Assembly: GCF_020991415.1 (NCBI RefSeq)
Contig: NZ_JAJMOY010000002.1
Location: forward strand, 744,001-808,000
Direction of reading: 5' to 3'
DNA: 64,000 nucleotides
DNA from: Flavobacterium sp. ENC
GTDB taxonomy: Bacteria > Bacteroidota > Bacteroidia > Flavobacteriales > Flavobacteriaceae
Of this stretch, positions 36,596 to 44,438 are shown one piece after another (the stretch's first letter is position 1; each line of letters starts with the position of its first letter). Position numbers and translations under genes: made by a program. The notes under the pieces are model-generated. The model searched no databases and was not told the DNA's origin. It saw nothing but the letters and a program-made list of their open reading frames with translations.

Positions 36596-37456
36596 ATGAA
36601 AATATTAAAAAAATATAAAGCAATAATGGCAGTTGCAGGGGTTTTAACTTTTACAGCCTGTGCCCATGAAGATCAGCCAACCGAAAGCCAGTTAGATTTT
36701 TCAGTTCCTGTCAAAACACCACTGGACAACTGGATTTCGGCTAACTTTCTTAATCCGTATAATATTAGTGCCCAATATAAATGGAATCAGAATAAGGTAG
36801 ATAATAACCGTTTTCTTTTTCCTCCGTTAACAGAAAATGTACAGCCGGCACTGGAAGTTGTAAAACAAATCTGGATTGACAGTTATTCTGAAGTGGGCGG
36901 TGCTGATTTCGTAAAAATACTGGCTCCAAGAGAAATTGTTCTGGTAGGAGGCGTAAACTCTAATTCGAACGGAACAAGAACACTCGGAATTGCAGACTCC
37001 GGACAAAGAATCACCCTTTTTGAAGTAGATTATCTGGACACGTCAAATCGTGAAAATGTTACCGAATTTATTCATACCATTCAACACGAATATGTACATA
37101 TCTTAAATCAGAACAAGCCTTTTGATGAACAGGCCTGGCAAAAAATAACGCCGGGAGATTATACCGGAACGTGGCATTTAGAGCAGCTTCAGACCTCAAG
37201 AAATCTGGGATTTGTAACCAACTACGCAAGAAATAATATTATTGAAGATTTTGCTGAAACAGCCTCTACCATACTGACAAGTTCAAAAGCAGAATATGCG
37301 GCGCTTTTGGCCAGTATTACCAATGCAAACGGAAGAGCAAAACTGAAACAGAAAGAAGCAATAGTTGTACAATATTATAAAGATGCTTTTAATATTGATT
37401 TCTATGCTTTAAGAGATGCTGCTGAGAGAAATACAACAGCTGTTGTTAATCAATAA
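36596..37456 (+). CDS. putative zinc-binding metallopeptidase lipoprotein (Peptidase_Mx1-like)
   Basis: Surface or periplasmic lipoprotein. Signal peptide with lipobox TACAHE (Cys near residue 22). The zinc motif HEYVH lies in FIHTIQHEYVHILNQ near residue 163, and EDFAETASTIL near 220 offers the third ligand, giving a gluzincin-like arrangement. WHLEQLQTSRNLGFVTNYA lies between. These proteins travel with SusC/SusD and DUF4302 genes, which suggests that a peptide or protein is the operon's substrate. Activity is inferred from the motif only. Confidence 0.85.
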   Translation: MKILKKYKAIMAVAGVLTFTACAHEDQPTESQLDFSVPVKTPLDNWISANFLNPYNISAQYKWNQNKVDNNRFLFPPLTENVQPALEVVKQIWIDSYSEVGGADFVKILAPREIVLVGGVNSNSNGTRTLGIADSGQRITLFEVDYLDTSNRENVTEFIHTIQHEYVHILNQNKPFDEQAWQKITPGDYTGTWHLEQLQTSRNLGFVTNYARNNIIEDFAETASTILTSSKAEYAALLASITNANGRAKLKQKEAIVVQYYKDAFNIDFYALRDAAERNTTAVVNQ

Positions 37457-37489
37457 GCACTTTAATGTACAATTTATAAAAGTAAAATT

Positions 37490-38839
37490 ATGAAACCAAA
37501 AAATATATTGAAGTACTTAATGGTTGCCTTTCTGGCAGTGTATGCCTTAGGCGCTTGTACAAATAGCACAGAAGCAGAACAGATATTCGATCAAACCCCG
37601 TCGGAACGTCTGAATGCACAAAAAAAAGAATTAAACGATGCATTGCTTGCTTCGGAGTTTGGATGGAAGGCCGTTTACTTTACAGATGACACCCAACTAG
37701 GAGGTTTTACGCATTTGTTCAAATTCTCTGCCGGAGGAAAAGTAGTAATGGCATCTGATTTTGATGACGATGTGCTGAAACACGAAAGTGAATATGATGT
37801 GGTGTTAGGAAGTACAGTCAGTTTAGTATTCACAACATTCAATAAAATACATCTTTTATCAGATTCCAATAATTATCCGACAAGTGCTTTAAGAGGTAAG
37901 GGATATATGGGCGATTTCCAGTTTTTATATTACGGACAGGAAAATGGTGATCTTGTTTTTAAAAGCAACAGATTAGTAAGAGAAGTACGTTTTGTAAAAG
38001 CAACACAGCAAGATTGGACAGATCTGGCTAAAAATCTGGTAACGGAGCAAAATTTAGTGGGAGGAATTGATAAGCCATTATTCAAATTGCTTGAAATCAA
38101 TGATGGAAAATCGATTAAGAAATACGAATTTGAATACAATCCGTTATCCAGATATTCCTCTTCTTCTTCGCTGGATGCAGGTTCTTCTGAAGTAGTTAGC
38201 ATGGGAGTGGGGTATACACCAACAGGTCTTGTGGTAAGCCCGGCTTTAAAAGTGGCAGGACAGAGCCTGACAAACTTTGCATATGACGAAGCCAGCGAAA
38301 GCTTTACCGCAACGGGAACAGGAGGAATAAGCGCTTCTATTAAATACAGCAACGCACCGCTGACTTTAACGAATGATTATAAAATATTGCTTCCGGGAAG
38401 TCCACATGCCTGGTTCGGATATTATGTAGGCGATTATACAGAAGATGCCCCGACAAATTCAGAATTGTTTGTTCAGGAATTAGCCGGAATCAATGCGTCT
38501 TTACCGGCAGGTGTAACCATTACTTCTGTACAGCTTTATCTGAATCATTCACTTGGGAATTTTATCTATTACACATTTGCCGGAAGAGCAGCGATATTCC
38601 ATTATGTAAATGTAACAGAAGATGCGGTGGGCAAAAAAGTCATTCTGACTCATAAATCATGGAATGGCAATACCACTGTAGGAACTCCCGCCTTTTTAAA
38701 GGATTTTGATAAACATCTGGTCAATGCAGCCGGTGTTTATGTGAAGAAAGAAAATTTCAGACTGTTTTATACAGAACCGGTTTATACGTTTACAAGTGCT
38801 TCAAGTTCGTTTAGAATGACGACCTGGAAACTTAATTAA
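37490..38839 (+). CDS. DUF4302-like lipoprotein
   Basis: A 449-residue lipoprotein with lipobox LGACTN (Cys near residue 23). A conserved N-terminal region (SERLNAQKKELNDALLASEFGWKAVYFTDD) is typical of DUF4302 as recalled, followed by a beta-rich body. No catalytic motif is visible. It is the last gene of the SusC/SusD/peptidase operon, 33 bases after the peptidase gene, and is followed by a terminator. It probably helps capture the substrate at the cell surface. Confidence 0.8.
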   Translation: MKPKNILKYLMVAFLAVYALGACTNSTEAEQIFDQTPSERLNAQKKELNDALLASEFGWKAVYFTDDTQLGGFTHLFKFSAGGKVVMASDFDDDVLKHESEYDVVLGSTVSLVFTTFNKIHLLSDSNNYPTSALRGKGYMGDFQFLYYGQENGDLVFKSNRLVREVRFVKATQQDWTDLAKNLVTEQNLVGGIDKPLFKLLEINDGKSIKKYEFEYNPLSRYSSSSSLDAGSSEVVSMGVGYTPTGLVVSPALKVAGQSLTNFAYDEASESFTATGTGGISASIKYSNAPLTLTNDYKILLPGSPHAWFGYYVGDYTEDAPTNSELFVQELAGINASLPAGVTITSVQLYLNHSLGNFIYYTFAGRAAIFHYVNVTEDAVGKKVILTHKSWNGNTTVGTPAFLKDFDKHLVNAAGVYVKKENFRLFYTEPVYTFTSASSSFRMTTWKLN

Positions 38840-38876
38840 GATTTTTATTTTTAGTTTTTTTAATTTTTGGATAGAT

Positions 38877-38902
38877 GCAGCTCACTTGTGGGCTGCTTTT
38901 TT
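38877..38902 (+). terminator. terminator of the SusCD operon
   Basis: GCAGCTCAC pairs with GTGGGCTGC (one T-G pair), followed by six T. A very short loop makes the functional stem 8 bp. Confidence 0.8.
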
Positions 38903-39061
38903 ACCAGCAAAAAAATAAATATTTTCTTGTTATTGTTTTAATTATTAGAAAGTTATTCTTATATTTATCATCGAAATTATATGCTTAAGGTTATTTACAG
39001 GTCTGAAACTCAACAGGCATCAAAAAGTTTGAGGGAACAAAATATTAAACAACCTATTATG

Positions 39062-39262
39062 ATGTTAAAAACAATTTTGAATTTTTCAGGAGTTGAAGTA
39101 TTAAGTAGAGAAGAACTAAAAAACATGAATGGAAGCGGCGGTCAGAGATGTACCATACCATGGACACCATTTCCTTATAACGGGCCATGCATTATGCTTC
39201 CTCCGGTCACTCCGGTGGAGCCGCTTGACCCATTTCCGGAAGAACCCCTTTTAAAACCATAA
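39062..39262 (+). CDS. small secreted peptide with double-glycine leader (bacteriocin-like)
   Basis: A 66-residue precursor. The leader MLKTILNFSGVEVLSREE continues to NMNGSGG, the double-glycine cleavage pattern recognised by C39-peptidase ABC exporters. The predicted mature part of ~39 residues is rich in Pro (about a third), has two Cys (RCTIPW, GPCIML) and ends EEPLLKP. The start is one of two adjacent ATGs (39059, 39062). An upstream ATG at 38981 would add a 27-residue extension unlike a leader. No exporter, immunity or modification gene is adjacent. A TATATTTA box at 38960-38967 and a terminator frame it as its own transcript. Confidence 0.7.
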   Translation: MLKTILNFSGVEVLSREELKNMNGSGGQRCTIPWTPFPYNGPCIMLPPVTPVEPLDPFPEEPLLKP

Positions 39263-39271
39263 TACCCCATG

Positions 39272-39299
39272 CCAGTAGAAAACAACTACTGGTTTTTTT
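39272..39299 (+). terminator. terminator after the double-glycine peptide gene
   Basis: CCAGTAG / CTACTGG perfect 7-bp stem with a 7-base loop and seven T. Confidence 0.85.
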
Positions 39300-39394
39300 A
39301 TTTTTTTTGCTAATTTGAAAATGTTCCATTGTTGTATTTGGTATTTATACTTTAAATGACCGACAATTGTTTTTTTTTAAAAAGGGAATTATCA

Positions 39395-39402
39395 TATATT
39401 TG
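39395..39402 (+). promoter_or_regulatory. Bacteroidota -7 box upstream of the RNA element and fabG
   Basis: TATATTTG, an exact TAnnTTTG, ends 12 bases before the hairpin RNA candidate at 39415. A TTG at 39367-39369 is 25 bases upstream, slightly too far for an ideal -33. Confidence 0.55.
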
Positions 39403-39414
39403 ACGAGTCGTTCA

Positions 39415-39494
39415 TAGCCCTGATAGAAATGGAAATCCTTTTGTGTTTTTTCTTTAAAAACAGAAAAGATTGAAATGGATAGCAGGATTAGCTA
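39415..39494 (+). ncRNA. structured RNA candidate, possibly Flavo-1-like
   Basis: The outer helix TAGC-CCTG (39415-39422) pairs exactly with CAGG...GCTA (39483-39486 and 39491-39494), leaving a 4-base ATTA bulge. An inner arm, ATCCTTTTGTG at 39435 and CAGAAAAGAT at 39461, closes a U/A-rich loop. The same core (GATAGA, 6-7 bases, ATCCTTTTGTG, then AAAAGAT) occurs at 57360-57442. The layout recalls the Flavo-1 RNA motif of Bacteroidota; this is memory, not a covariance search. It lies in the fabG leader or is a separate small RNA. Confidence 0.6.
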
Positions 39495-39521
39495 CAAATA
39501 AATATTAAATTAATTTTGAAT

Positions 39522-40268
39522 ATGAAATTACTAGAAGGAAAAGTGGCCATCATTACGGGCGCTAGTCGTGGAATTGGAAAAGGAATTGCTGAAGTTTTTG
39601 CGAAACACGGTGCAAACGTAGCTTTCACCTACAGCTCATCTGCTGCTTCGGCAGAAGCTTTAGAGGCTGAACTGAACGCTTTAGGCGTTAAAGCAAAAGG
39701 ATACCAATCGAATGCTGCCGATTTTAATGAAGCGCAAACTTTTGTAGACGCTGTTTTGGCTGATTTCGGAACAGTAGATATCCTGATTAACAATGCCGGA
39801 ATTACCAAAGATAATTTGCTGATGCGTATGTCTGAAGCAGATTTCGATCAGGTAATTGATGTAAACCTGAAGTCAGTCTTTAATATGACAAAAGCAATTC
39901 AGAAAACATTCCTGAAAAAACGTGCAGGTTCAATTATTAATATAAGTTCTGTAGTAGGGGTTTCCGGAAATGCAGGTCAGACCAACTACGCAGCTTCAAA
40001 AGCGGGTGCAATTGGTTTTACAAAATCTGTTGCCCTGGAATTAGGGTCCCGTAATATTCGCTGCAACGCCATTGCTCCCGGATTTATTGAAACCGAAATG
40101 ACTGCAAAATTAAGTGAAGATATCGTAAAAGGATGGAGAGAAGGAATTCCTTTGAAACGCGGCGGAACAACTGAAGATGTTGCCAATGCCTGTTTGTTTC
40201 TTGCTTCGGATATGAGTGCTTATATTACAGGCCAGGTTTTGAATGTTTGTGGAGGAATGCTTACCTAA
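39522..40268 (+). CDS. fabG: 3-oxoacyl-[acyl-carrier-protein] reductase
   Basis: NADPH-dependent ketoreductase of fatty acid elongation, a short-chain dehydrogenase. Seen: GASRGIGKGIAEVF near residue 12 (cofactor loop), NNAGITKDNLLMRM near 87, catalytic ISSVVGVSGNAGQTNYAASKAG (Ser, Tyr, Lys) near 138-155, and IAPGFIETEM near 183. The ATG at 39522 gives the canonical 248 residues; the frame opens two codons earlier with a TTG. The structured RNA candidate ends 27 bases before the start. Confidence 0.93.
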   Translation: MKLLEGKVAIITGASRGIGKGIAEVFAKHGANVAFTYSSSAASAEALEAELNALGVKAKGYQSNAADFNEAQTFVDAVLADFGTVDILINNAGITKDNLLMRMSEADFDQVIDVNLKSVFNMTKAIQKTFLKKRAGSIINISSVVGVSGNAGQTNYAASKAGAIGFTKSVALELGSRNIRCNAIAPGFIETEMTAKLSEDIVKGWREGIPLKRGGTTEDVANACLFLASDMSAYITGQVLNVCGGMLT

Positions 40269-40278
40269 AAAGTCCCGG

Positions 40279-40350
40279 TTTGCAGTTTTTAGTTTACATT
40301 GAAAACTGCTACTGAAAGCTCGGACTAAAAACTGTTACTGAAAACTGCTA
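40279..40350. repeat. tandem words (AAAACTGCTACTG)
   Basis: AAAACTGCTACTGAAAG, AAAAACTGTTACTG and AAAACTGCTACTGCAAAC lie in tandem after TTTGCAGTTTTTAGTTT, which is complementary to them. It lies between fabG and the next gene. Confidence 0.6.
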
Positions 40351-40366
40351 CTGCAAACTATAAAAT

Positions 40367-42394
40367 ATGACTACAAATACGATTTTATTATTATTACTTT
40401 CTTTAGTAATAGCCGGTGGTTTGTCGTATTTTCAATATTTTTTTAAAGCCAAAAGTAAGTCCAATGTGATGGTACTTTTGGCTTTTTTACGTTTTTTGGC
40501 CATTTTTGCTTTATTGGTGTTATTGATTAACCCAATTGTGACTAAAAATGCTCTCGAAGTTACAAAAACACCTTTGGCAATCGCAGTTGATAATTCAAGT
40601 TCGATCACAGCTTTAAAATCAGATAAAAAAGTTGCCGAATTGTATCAGGAATTGGTTTCAAATCCTGCACTTCAGGAAAAATTTGAAATTCAGTCGTATC
40701 AGTTCGATGCGGAACTGAAGCCTTCAACAGCATTTGATTTTAAAGGAAAACAAACCAATTTAGACGCCGTTGCCCGGAATTTAAAGAGCATCAACAGGAA
40801 TATTATTTTTCCAACCGTTATTATTACCGATGGAAATCAGACAACAGGAAACGATTATGTCTATCGTTTTGATCCTGTAAATAAAGTCTATCCTTTAATC
40901 GTGGGGGATACCACTACTTTTTTTGATTTAAAAATCAATCAGCTCAACGTAAATAAATACGCTTTTCATAAAAATAAATTTCCGGTTGAAGTATTTCTGC
41001 AATACGCGGGTGATAAAAACACCACTGCCGATTTTTCCATTGTTCAGGGAAATTCGGTTATTGCCAAAGAAAAAGTTTCTTTTTCGTCTTCTAAAAAAAC
41101 AGCTACTTTAAATCTGCTTTTACCTGCTGATAAAGTAGGATTACAGGTTTTTAAAGCCAGTATTTCATCAAATGTAAAAGAGAAGAACAGCTATAACAAT
41201 GTCAAGAATTTTGCAGTAGAAGTCATTGATCAGAAGTCGGTAATTGCCATAGTTTCGGCGATAAACCATCCCGATATTGCGGCACTTAAGCGTTCGATTG
41301 AAACTAATGCACAACGTAAGGTGGTTCTGGTTAAGCCGAACGAAATCAATTTGTTAAGAGACGTCTCTGTTTTGGTTTTATACCAGCCGACAGCCGCTTT
41401 CAAACCAATTTTCGACAACAATAAACTGGCAGGGACCAATACTTTTATTATTACCGGAACCAATACCGATTTTAATTTTCTGAATCAGCAGCAGAACAAT
41501 CTGATTTTCAAAATGAGTAATCAGAGGGAAGATTATTTAAACGAATTTCAGTCACAATTTAATCTGTTTGCCATTGACAATATAGGATTCGAAAATTTCC
41601 CGCCTTTGCAAAATTTATTCGGTACCATCACCACCAATGGAAATGTATCGGTTTTACTTTCTTCAAAAATCAGAAATGTTTCTACGAATGCGCCTTTGCT
41701 GGCTTTTGCCGAAAACCAGGGCAAAAGAACCGCTTTTCTTTTAGGTGAAAACAGCTGGAAATGGCGTTTGCAAAGTCATATCGATCATCAGTCTTTTGAA
41801 AAGTACGACGTTTTTACAGATAAGATCATTCAGTATTTAGCTTCATCAACGTCAAGAAAATCACTCGTTGTCACGCATGAGAGTTTCTATAATTCCGGGG
41901 AAGCTATTGTGATCAATGCGCAATACTTCAACAAAAACTATGAATTCGACGAAAAAGCAAGGCTTACCATAAATGTAACCAATGCCGCAACAAAGCAAAC
42001 CAAAAACTACGATTTGCTAAAAGGAAACAATTCCTTCTCTGTTAATCTGGACGGTTTGGCTGCAGGGAAATATAATTTTTCGGTAAAGGAGTTAAATACC
42101 AATACAAGCTATACAGGACATTTTGAAATTTTGGATTTTGACATCGAAAAACAATTTGTCAATCCGGATGTTTTGAAATTGAAACAGTTAGCTTTACAAA
42201 CCAATGGAAAATCTTTTTTCCAGAATCAGGCAGCAGAGCTGATTAAGACGCTTTTGGAAAATAAAGAGTACAAATCAATAGAGAAAAATATCTCAACGAA
42301 AACACCTTTAATTGACTGGGTTTGGTTGCTGATCCTGATTGTTGCTTTGCTGACAACCGAATGGTTTGTCAGGAAGTATAACGGGTTATTGTAA
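40367..42394 (+). CDS. membrane protein with VWA-like domain
   Basis: A 675-residue inner-membrane protein. Two N-terminal helices (~5-22, ~37-55) are followed by a VWA-like region with a MIDAS-type pattern: AVDNSSSI (DxSxS) near residue 70 and VIITDGNQTTG near 148. A long beta-rich periplasmic body has a glutamine-amidotransferase-like feature (LVLYQPTAAF, LLGENSWKWRLQ). A final membrane helix (LIDWVWLLILIVALLTTEWFV) ends the protein. Bacteroidota carry related proteins of unknown role; no BatA/MoxR genes are adjacent. Confidence 0.75.
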   Translation: MTTNTILLLLLSLVIAGGLSYFQYFFKAKSKSNVMVLLAFLRFLAIFALLVLLINPIVTKNALEVTKTPLAIAVDNSSSITALKSDKKVAELYQELVSNPALQEKFEIQSYQFDAELKPSTAFDFKGKQTNLDAVARNLKSINRNIIFPTVIITDGNQTTGNDYVYRFDPVNKVYPLIVGDTTTFFDLKINQLNVNKYAFHKNKFPVEVFLQYAGDKNTTADFSIVQGNSVIAKEKVSFSSSKKTATLNLLLPADKVGLQVFKASISSNVKEKNSYNNVKNFAVEVIDQKSVIAIVSAINHPDIAALKRSIETNAQRKVVLVKPNEINLLRDVSVLVLYQPTAAFKPIFDNNKLAGTNTFIITGTNTDFNFLNQQQNNLIFKMSNQREDYLNEFQSQFNLFAIDNIGFENFPPLQNLFGTITTNGNVSVLLSSKIRNVSTNAPLLAFAENQGKRTAFLLGENSWKWRLQSHIDHQSFEKYDVFTDKIIQYLASSTSRKSLVVTHESFYNSGEAIVINAQYFNKNYEFDEKARLTINVTNAATKQTKNYDLLKGNNSFSVNLDGLAAGKYNFSVKELNTNTSYTGHFEILDFDIEKQFVNPDVLKLKQLALQTNGKSFFQNQAAELIKTLLENKEYKSIEKNISTKTPLIDWVWLLILIVALLTTEWFVRKYNGLL

Positions 42395-42489
42395 GGTTCA
42401 GAGGCTCACAGAGGCAAAGGTTCAAAGGTTTTTGAATTGGCCCGAATAGTAACCTGAAACTTTAAACATGAAACAAAACTACTACTACA

Positions 42490-43386
42490 ATGGATTTCAG
42501 GCTAAAAGTATTTCACACCGTTGCGCTCAGGCTTAACTTTACAAAGGCGGCAAGCGAATTGTATATTACGCAGCCGGCTGTTTCCAAACACATTCAGGAA
42601 TTAGAAGAAACTTATAAAATCAAGCTTTTTGAACGAAACGGTTCAAAAATAGCCCTAACTCCGGCTGGGGAACTCTTATTAAAACACACCAAAAATATTT
42701 TTGAAATCTATCGTAAAATAGATTTTGATATGAGTACGTTTGTCAATAAACGTCAGGGCTTACTGCGCCTGGGATCAAGTACAACCATTTCCCAGTATAT
42801 TATTTCTCCGGTTTTGGCACGCTTTCATCAAAAGCAGCAGGAGATAAAAGTCAATTTGTTAAACGGAAATACAGAACAAATTGAAAACGCCTTAATCAAT
42901 AAGGAGATTGAAATCGGAATTGTAGAAGGGCAGTCTAAGAATCAGTCCATTAAATACATACCGTTTTTAAAAGACGAATTGGTTTTGGTTTGCAACAGTA
43001 AAAATCCATTCATTCGGAAAAATGAAATTTCGTTAGACGATTTTAAAGCAATGAAATTTATAACCCGTGAACGTGGTTCCGGAACACTTGAAGTTATTGA
43101 ATATGCGCTGAAACAAGTAGGTGTAAAAATAACAGACCTGCAAATCGAAATGCAATTGGGAAGTACAGAAAGCATAAAATCGTATTTGCTGAATTCAGAC
43201 TGTTTTGCTTTCATGTCCATTCATGCAATAAGTAAGGAGTTGAAAAATAACGAATTAATGGTTTTGGATGTTGAAAATTTAACGATTGAAAGATACTTTT
43301 ATATTATTACATTACTCGGTAAATCAGATCCCTTATCTGAATTGTTTATCCGGAACATGTCAGATCACTATAATTTGAAGTTATAG
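42490..43386 (+). CDS. LysR-family transcriptional regulator
   Basis: A 298-residue activator/repressor. Winged helix at residues ~1-60 (FHTVALRLNFTKAASELYITQPAVSKHIQELEE), linker helix to ~85, then a two-lobed periplasmic-binding-like effector domain (RLGSSTTISQYIISPVLARF; GIVEGQSKNQ). It lies 74 bases upstream of a YeiH-type transporter on the same strand. The yeiE/yeiH pairing in enterobacteria is similar, so it probably regulates that transporter. The ligand is unknown. Confidence 0.9.
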   Translation: MDFRLKVFHTVALRLNFTKAASELYITQPAVSKHIQELEETYKIKLFERNGSKIALTPAGELLLKHTKNIFEIYRKIDFDMSTFVNKRQGLLRLGSSTTISQYIISPVLARFHQKQQEIKVNLLNGNTEQIENALINKEIEIGIVEGQSKNQSIKYIPFLKDELVLVCNSKNPFIRKNEISLDDFKAMKFITRERGSGTLEVIEYALKQVGVKITDLQIEMQLGSTESIKSYLLNSDCFAFMSIHAISKELKNNELMVLDVENLTIERYFYIITLLGKSDPLSELFIRNMSDHYNLKL

Positions 43387-43460
43387 TCCATCGTATTTTA
43401 CGATTGGTAATTGCGGTAAAATCGACAGACCTTTGTCCTGTAATTATCAAGTAGCATATT

Positions 43461-44426
43461 TTGAAAACGCAAGAACATCCAGCAGCAAATTTAGTAGAAG
43501 TTAGTATTTATTTTCAACAGGCCGTTTTTGGTCTGATTGTGGTTTTATGTTTATTTTCCGTTATTTCTCCACCTATTGCTTTATTACTAGGGGTTCTGGT
43601 GGTAAATGTTTTCGGGAATCCATTTGTAGCGTTCAATCATAAGGCGATTACATTTTTGCTGCAATTTTCAGTAGTCGGCCTGGGTTTTGGGATAAATGCG
43701 GCCAGTGCCATTTCAGCCGGGAAAGAAGGGTTTCTGCTGACTATTTTTTCAATTTTCAGCACCTTAATTTTCGGAACTTTACTGGGAAAATGGTTGAAAA
43801 CAGATAAAAAAACGTCACACTTAATTTCATGTGGCACTGCCATCTGTGGAGGGAGTGCCATTGCAGCGATTTCTCCTGTAATTAAATCCAATGAAAATCA
43901 GACCTCGATTGCTTTGGGAGTCATTTTTATCTTAAATTCAATTGCGTTGTTTGTATTTCCGTTTATCGGGCATCAACTGGATTTGTCCCAGAGAGAATTT
44001 GGTTTATGGTGTGCAATTGCGATTCATGATACCAGTTCAGTAGTAGGAGCGGCCAATAAATACGGTGCCGAAGCCCTTCAGATTGCCACAACAGTAAAAC
44101 TGGCCAGAGCTTTATGGATTATTCCGATTTCAGTTTTTACAGCGGTTTTATTCAAAAACAAAAACAGCAAAATCAAGATTCCCTATTTTATCGGATTGTT
44201 TATTGTAGCCATGCTTTTCAATACGTATGTTCCTGCAACGGCCTTTATTGCACCGGCTGTTGTAAGCATTGCCAAAATTGGACTGACGATAACACTGTTT
44301 CTTATCGGTGCCACTTTAAACGTGAATACACTGAAATCAGTAGGGGTAAAGCCGTTACTTCAGGGCGTTTTTCTCTGGATATTTATCGCCGGTCTGGGAT
44401 TGGCTTCTATTTTATACTTTCAATAA
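43461..44426 (+). CDS. YeiH-family putative sulfate/anion export transporter
   Basis: A 321-residue inner-membrane protein with about ten hydrophobic segments. Signature: TAICGGSAIAAISPVI near residue 128 and IAIHDTSSVVGAANKYG near 190, with KLARALWIIP following, as in the YeiH/UPF0324 family. The start must be TTG (43461): an in-frame TAG lies at 43452-43454 and only CAT ATT intervene; the first internal Met is far downstream. The substrate is inferred from family annotation only. Confidence 0.87.
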   Translation: MKTQEHPAANLVEVSIYFQQAVFGLIVVLCLFSVISPPIALLLGVLVVNVFGNPFVAFNHKAITFLLQFSVVGLGFGINAASAISAGKEGFLLTIFSIFSTLIFGTLLGKWLKTDKKTSHLISCGTAICGGSAIAAISPVIKSNENQTSIALGVIFILNSIALFVFPFIGHQLDLSQREFGLWCAIAIHDTSSVVGAANKYGAEALQIATTVKLARALWIIPISVFTAVLFKNKNSKIKIPYFIGLFIVAMLFNTYVPATAFIAPAVVSIAKIGLTITLFLIGATLNVNTLKSVGVKPLLQGVFLWIFIAGLGLASILYFQ

Positions 44427-44438
44427 AAGAAAACCGAA

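Noticed and set aside
38981..39061. Longer start for the double-glycine peptide
   Set aside because: The added 27 residues do not look like a leader, whereas MLKTILN at 39062 does; kept only as an alternative.
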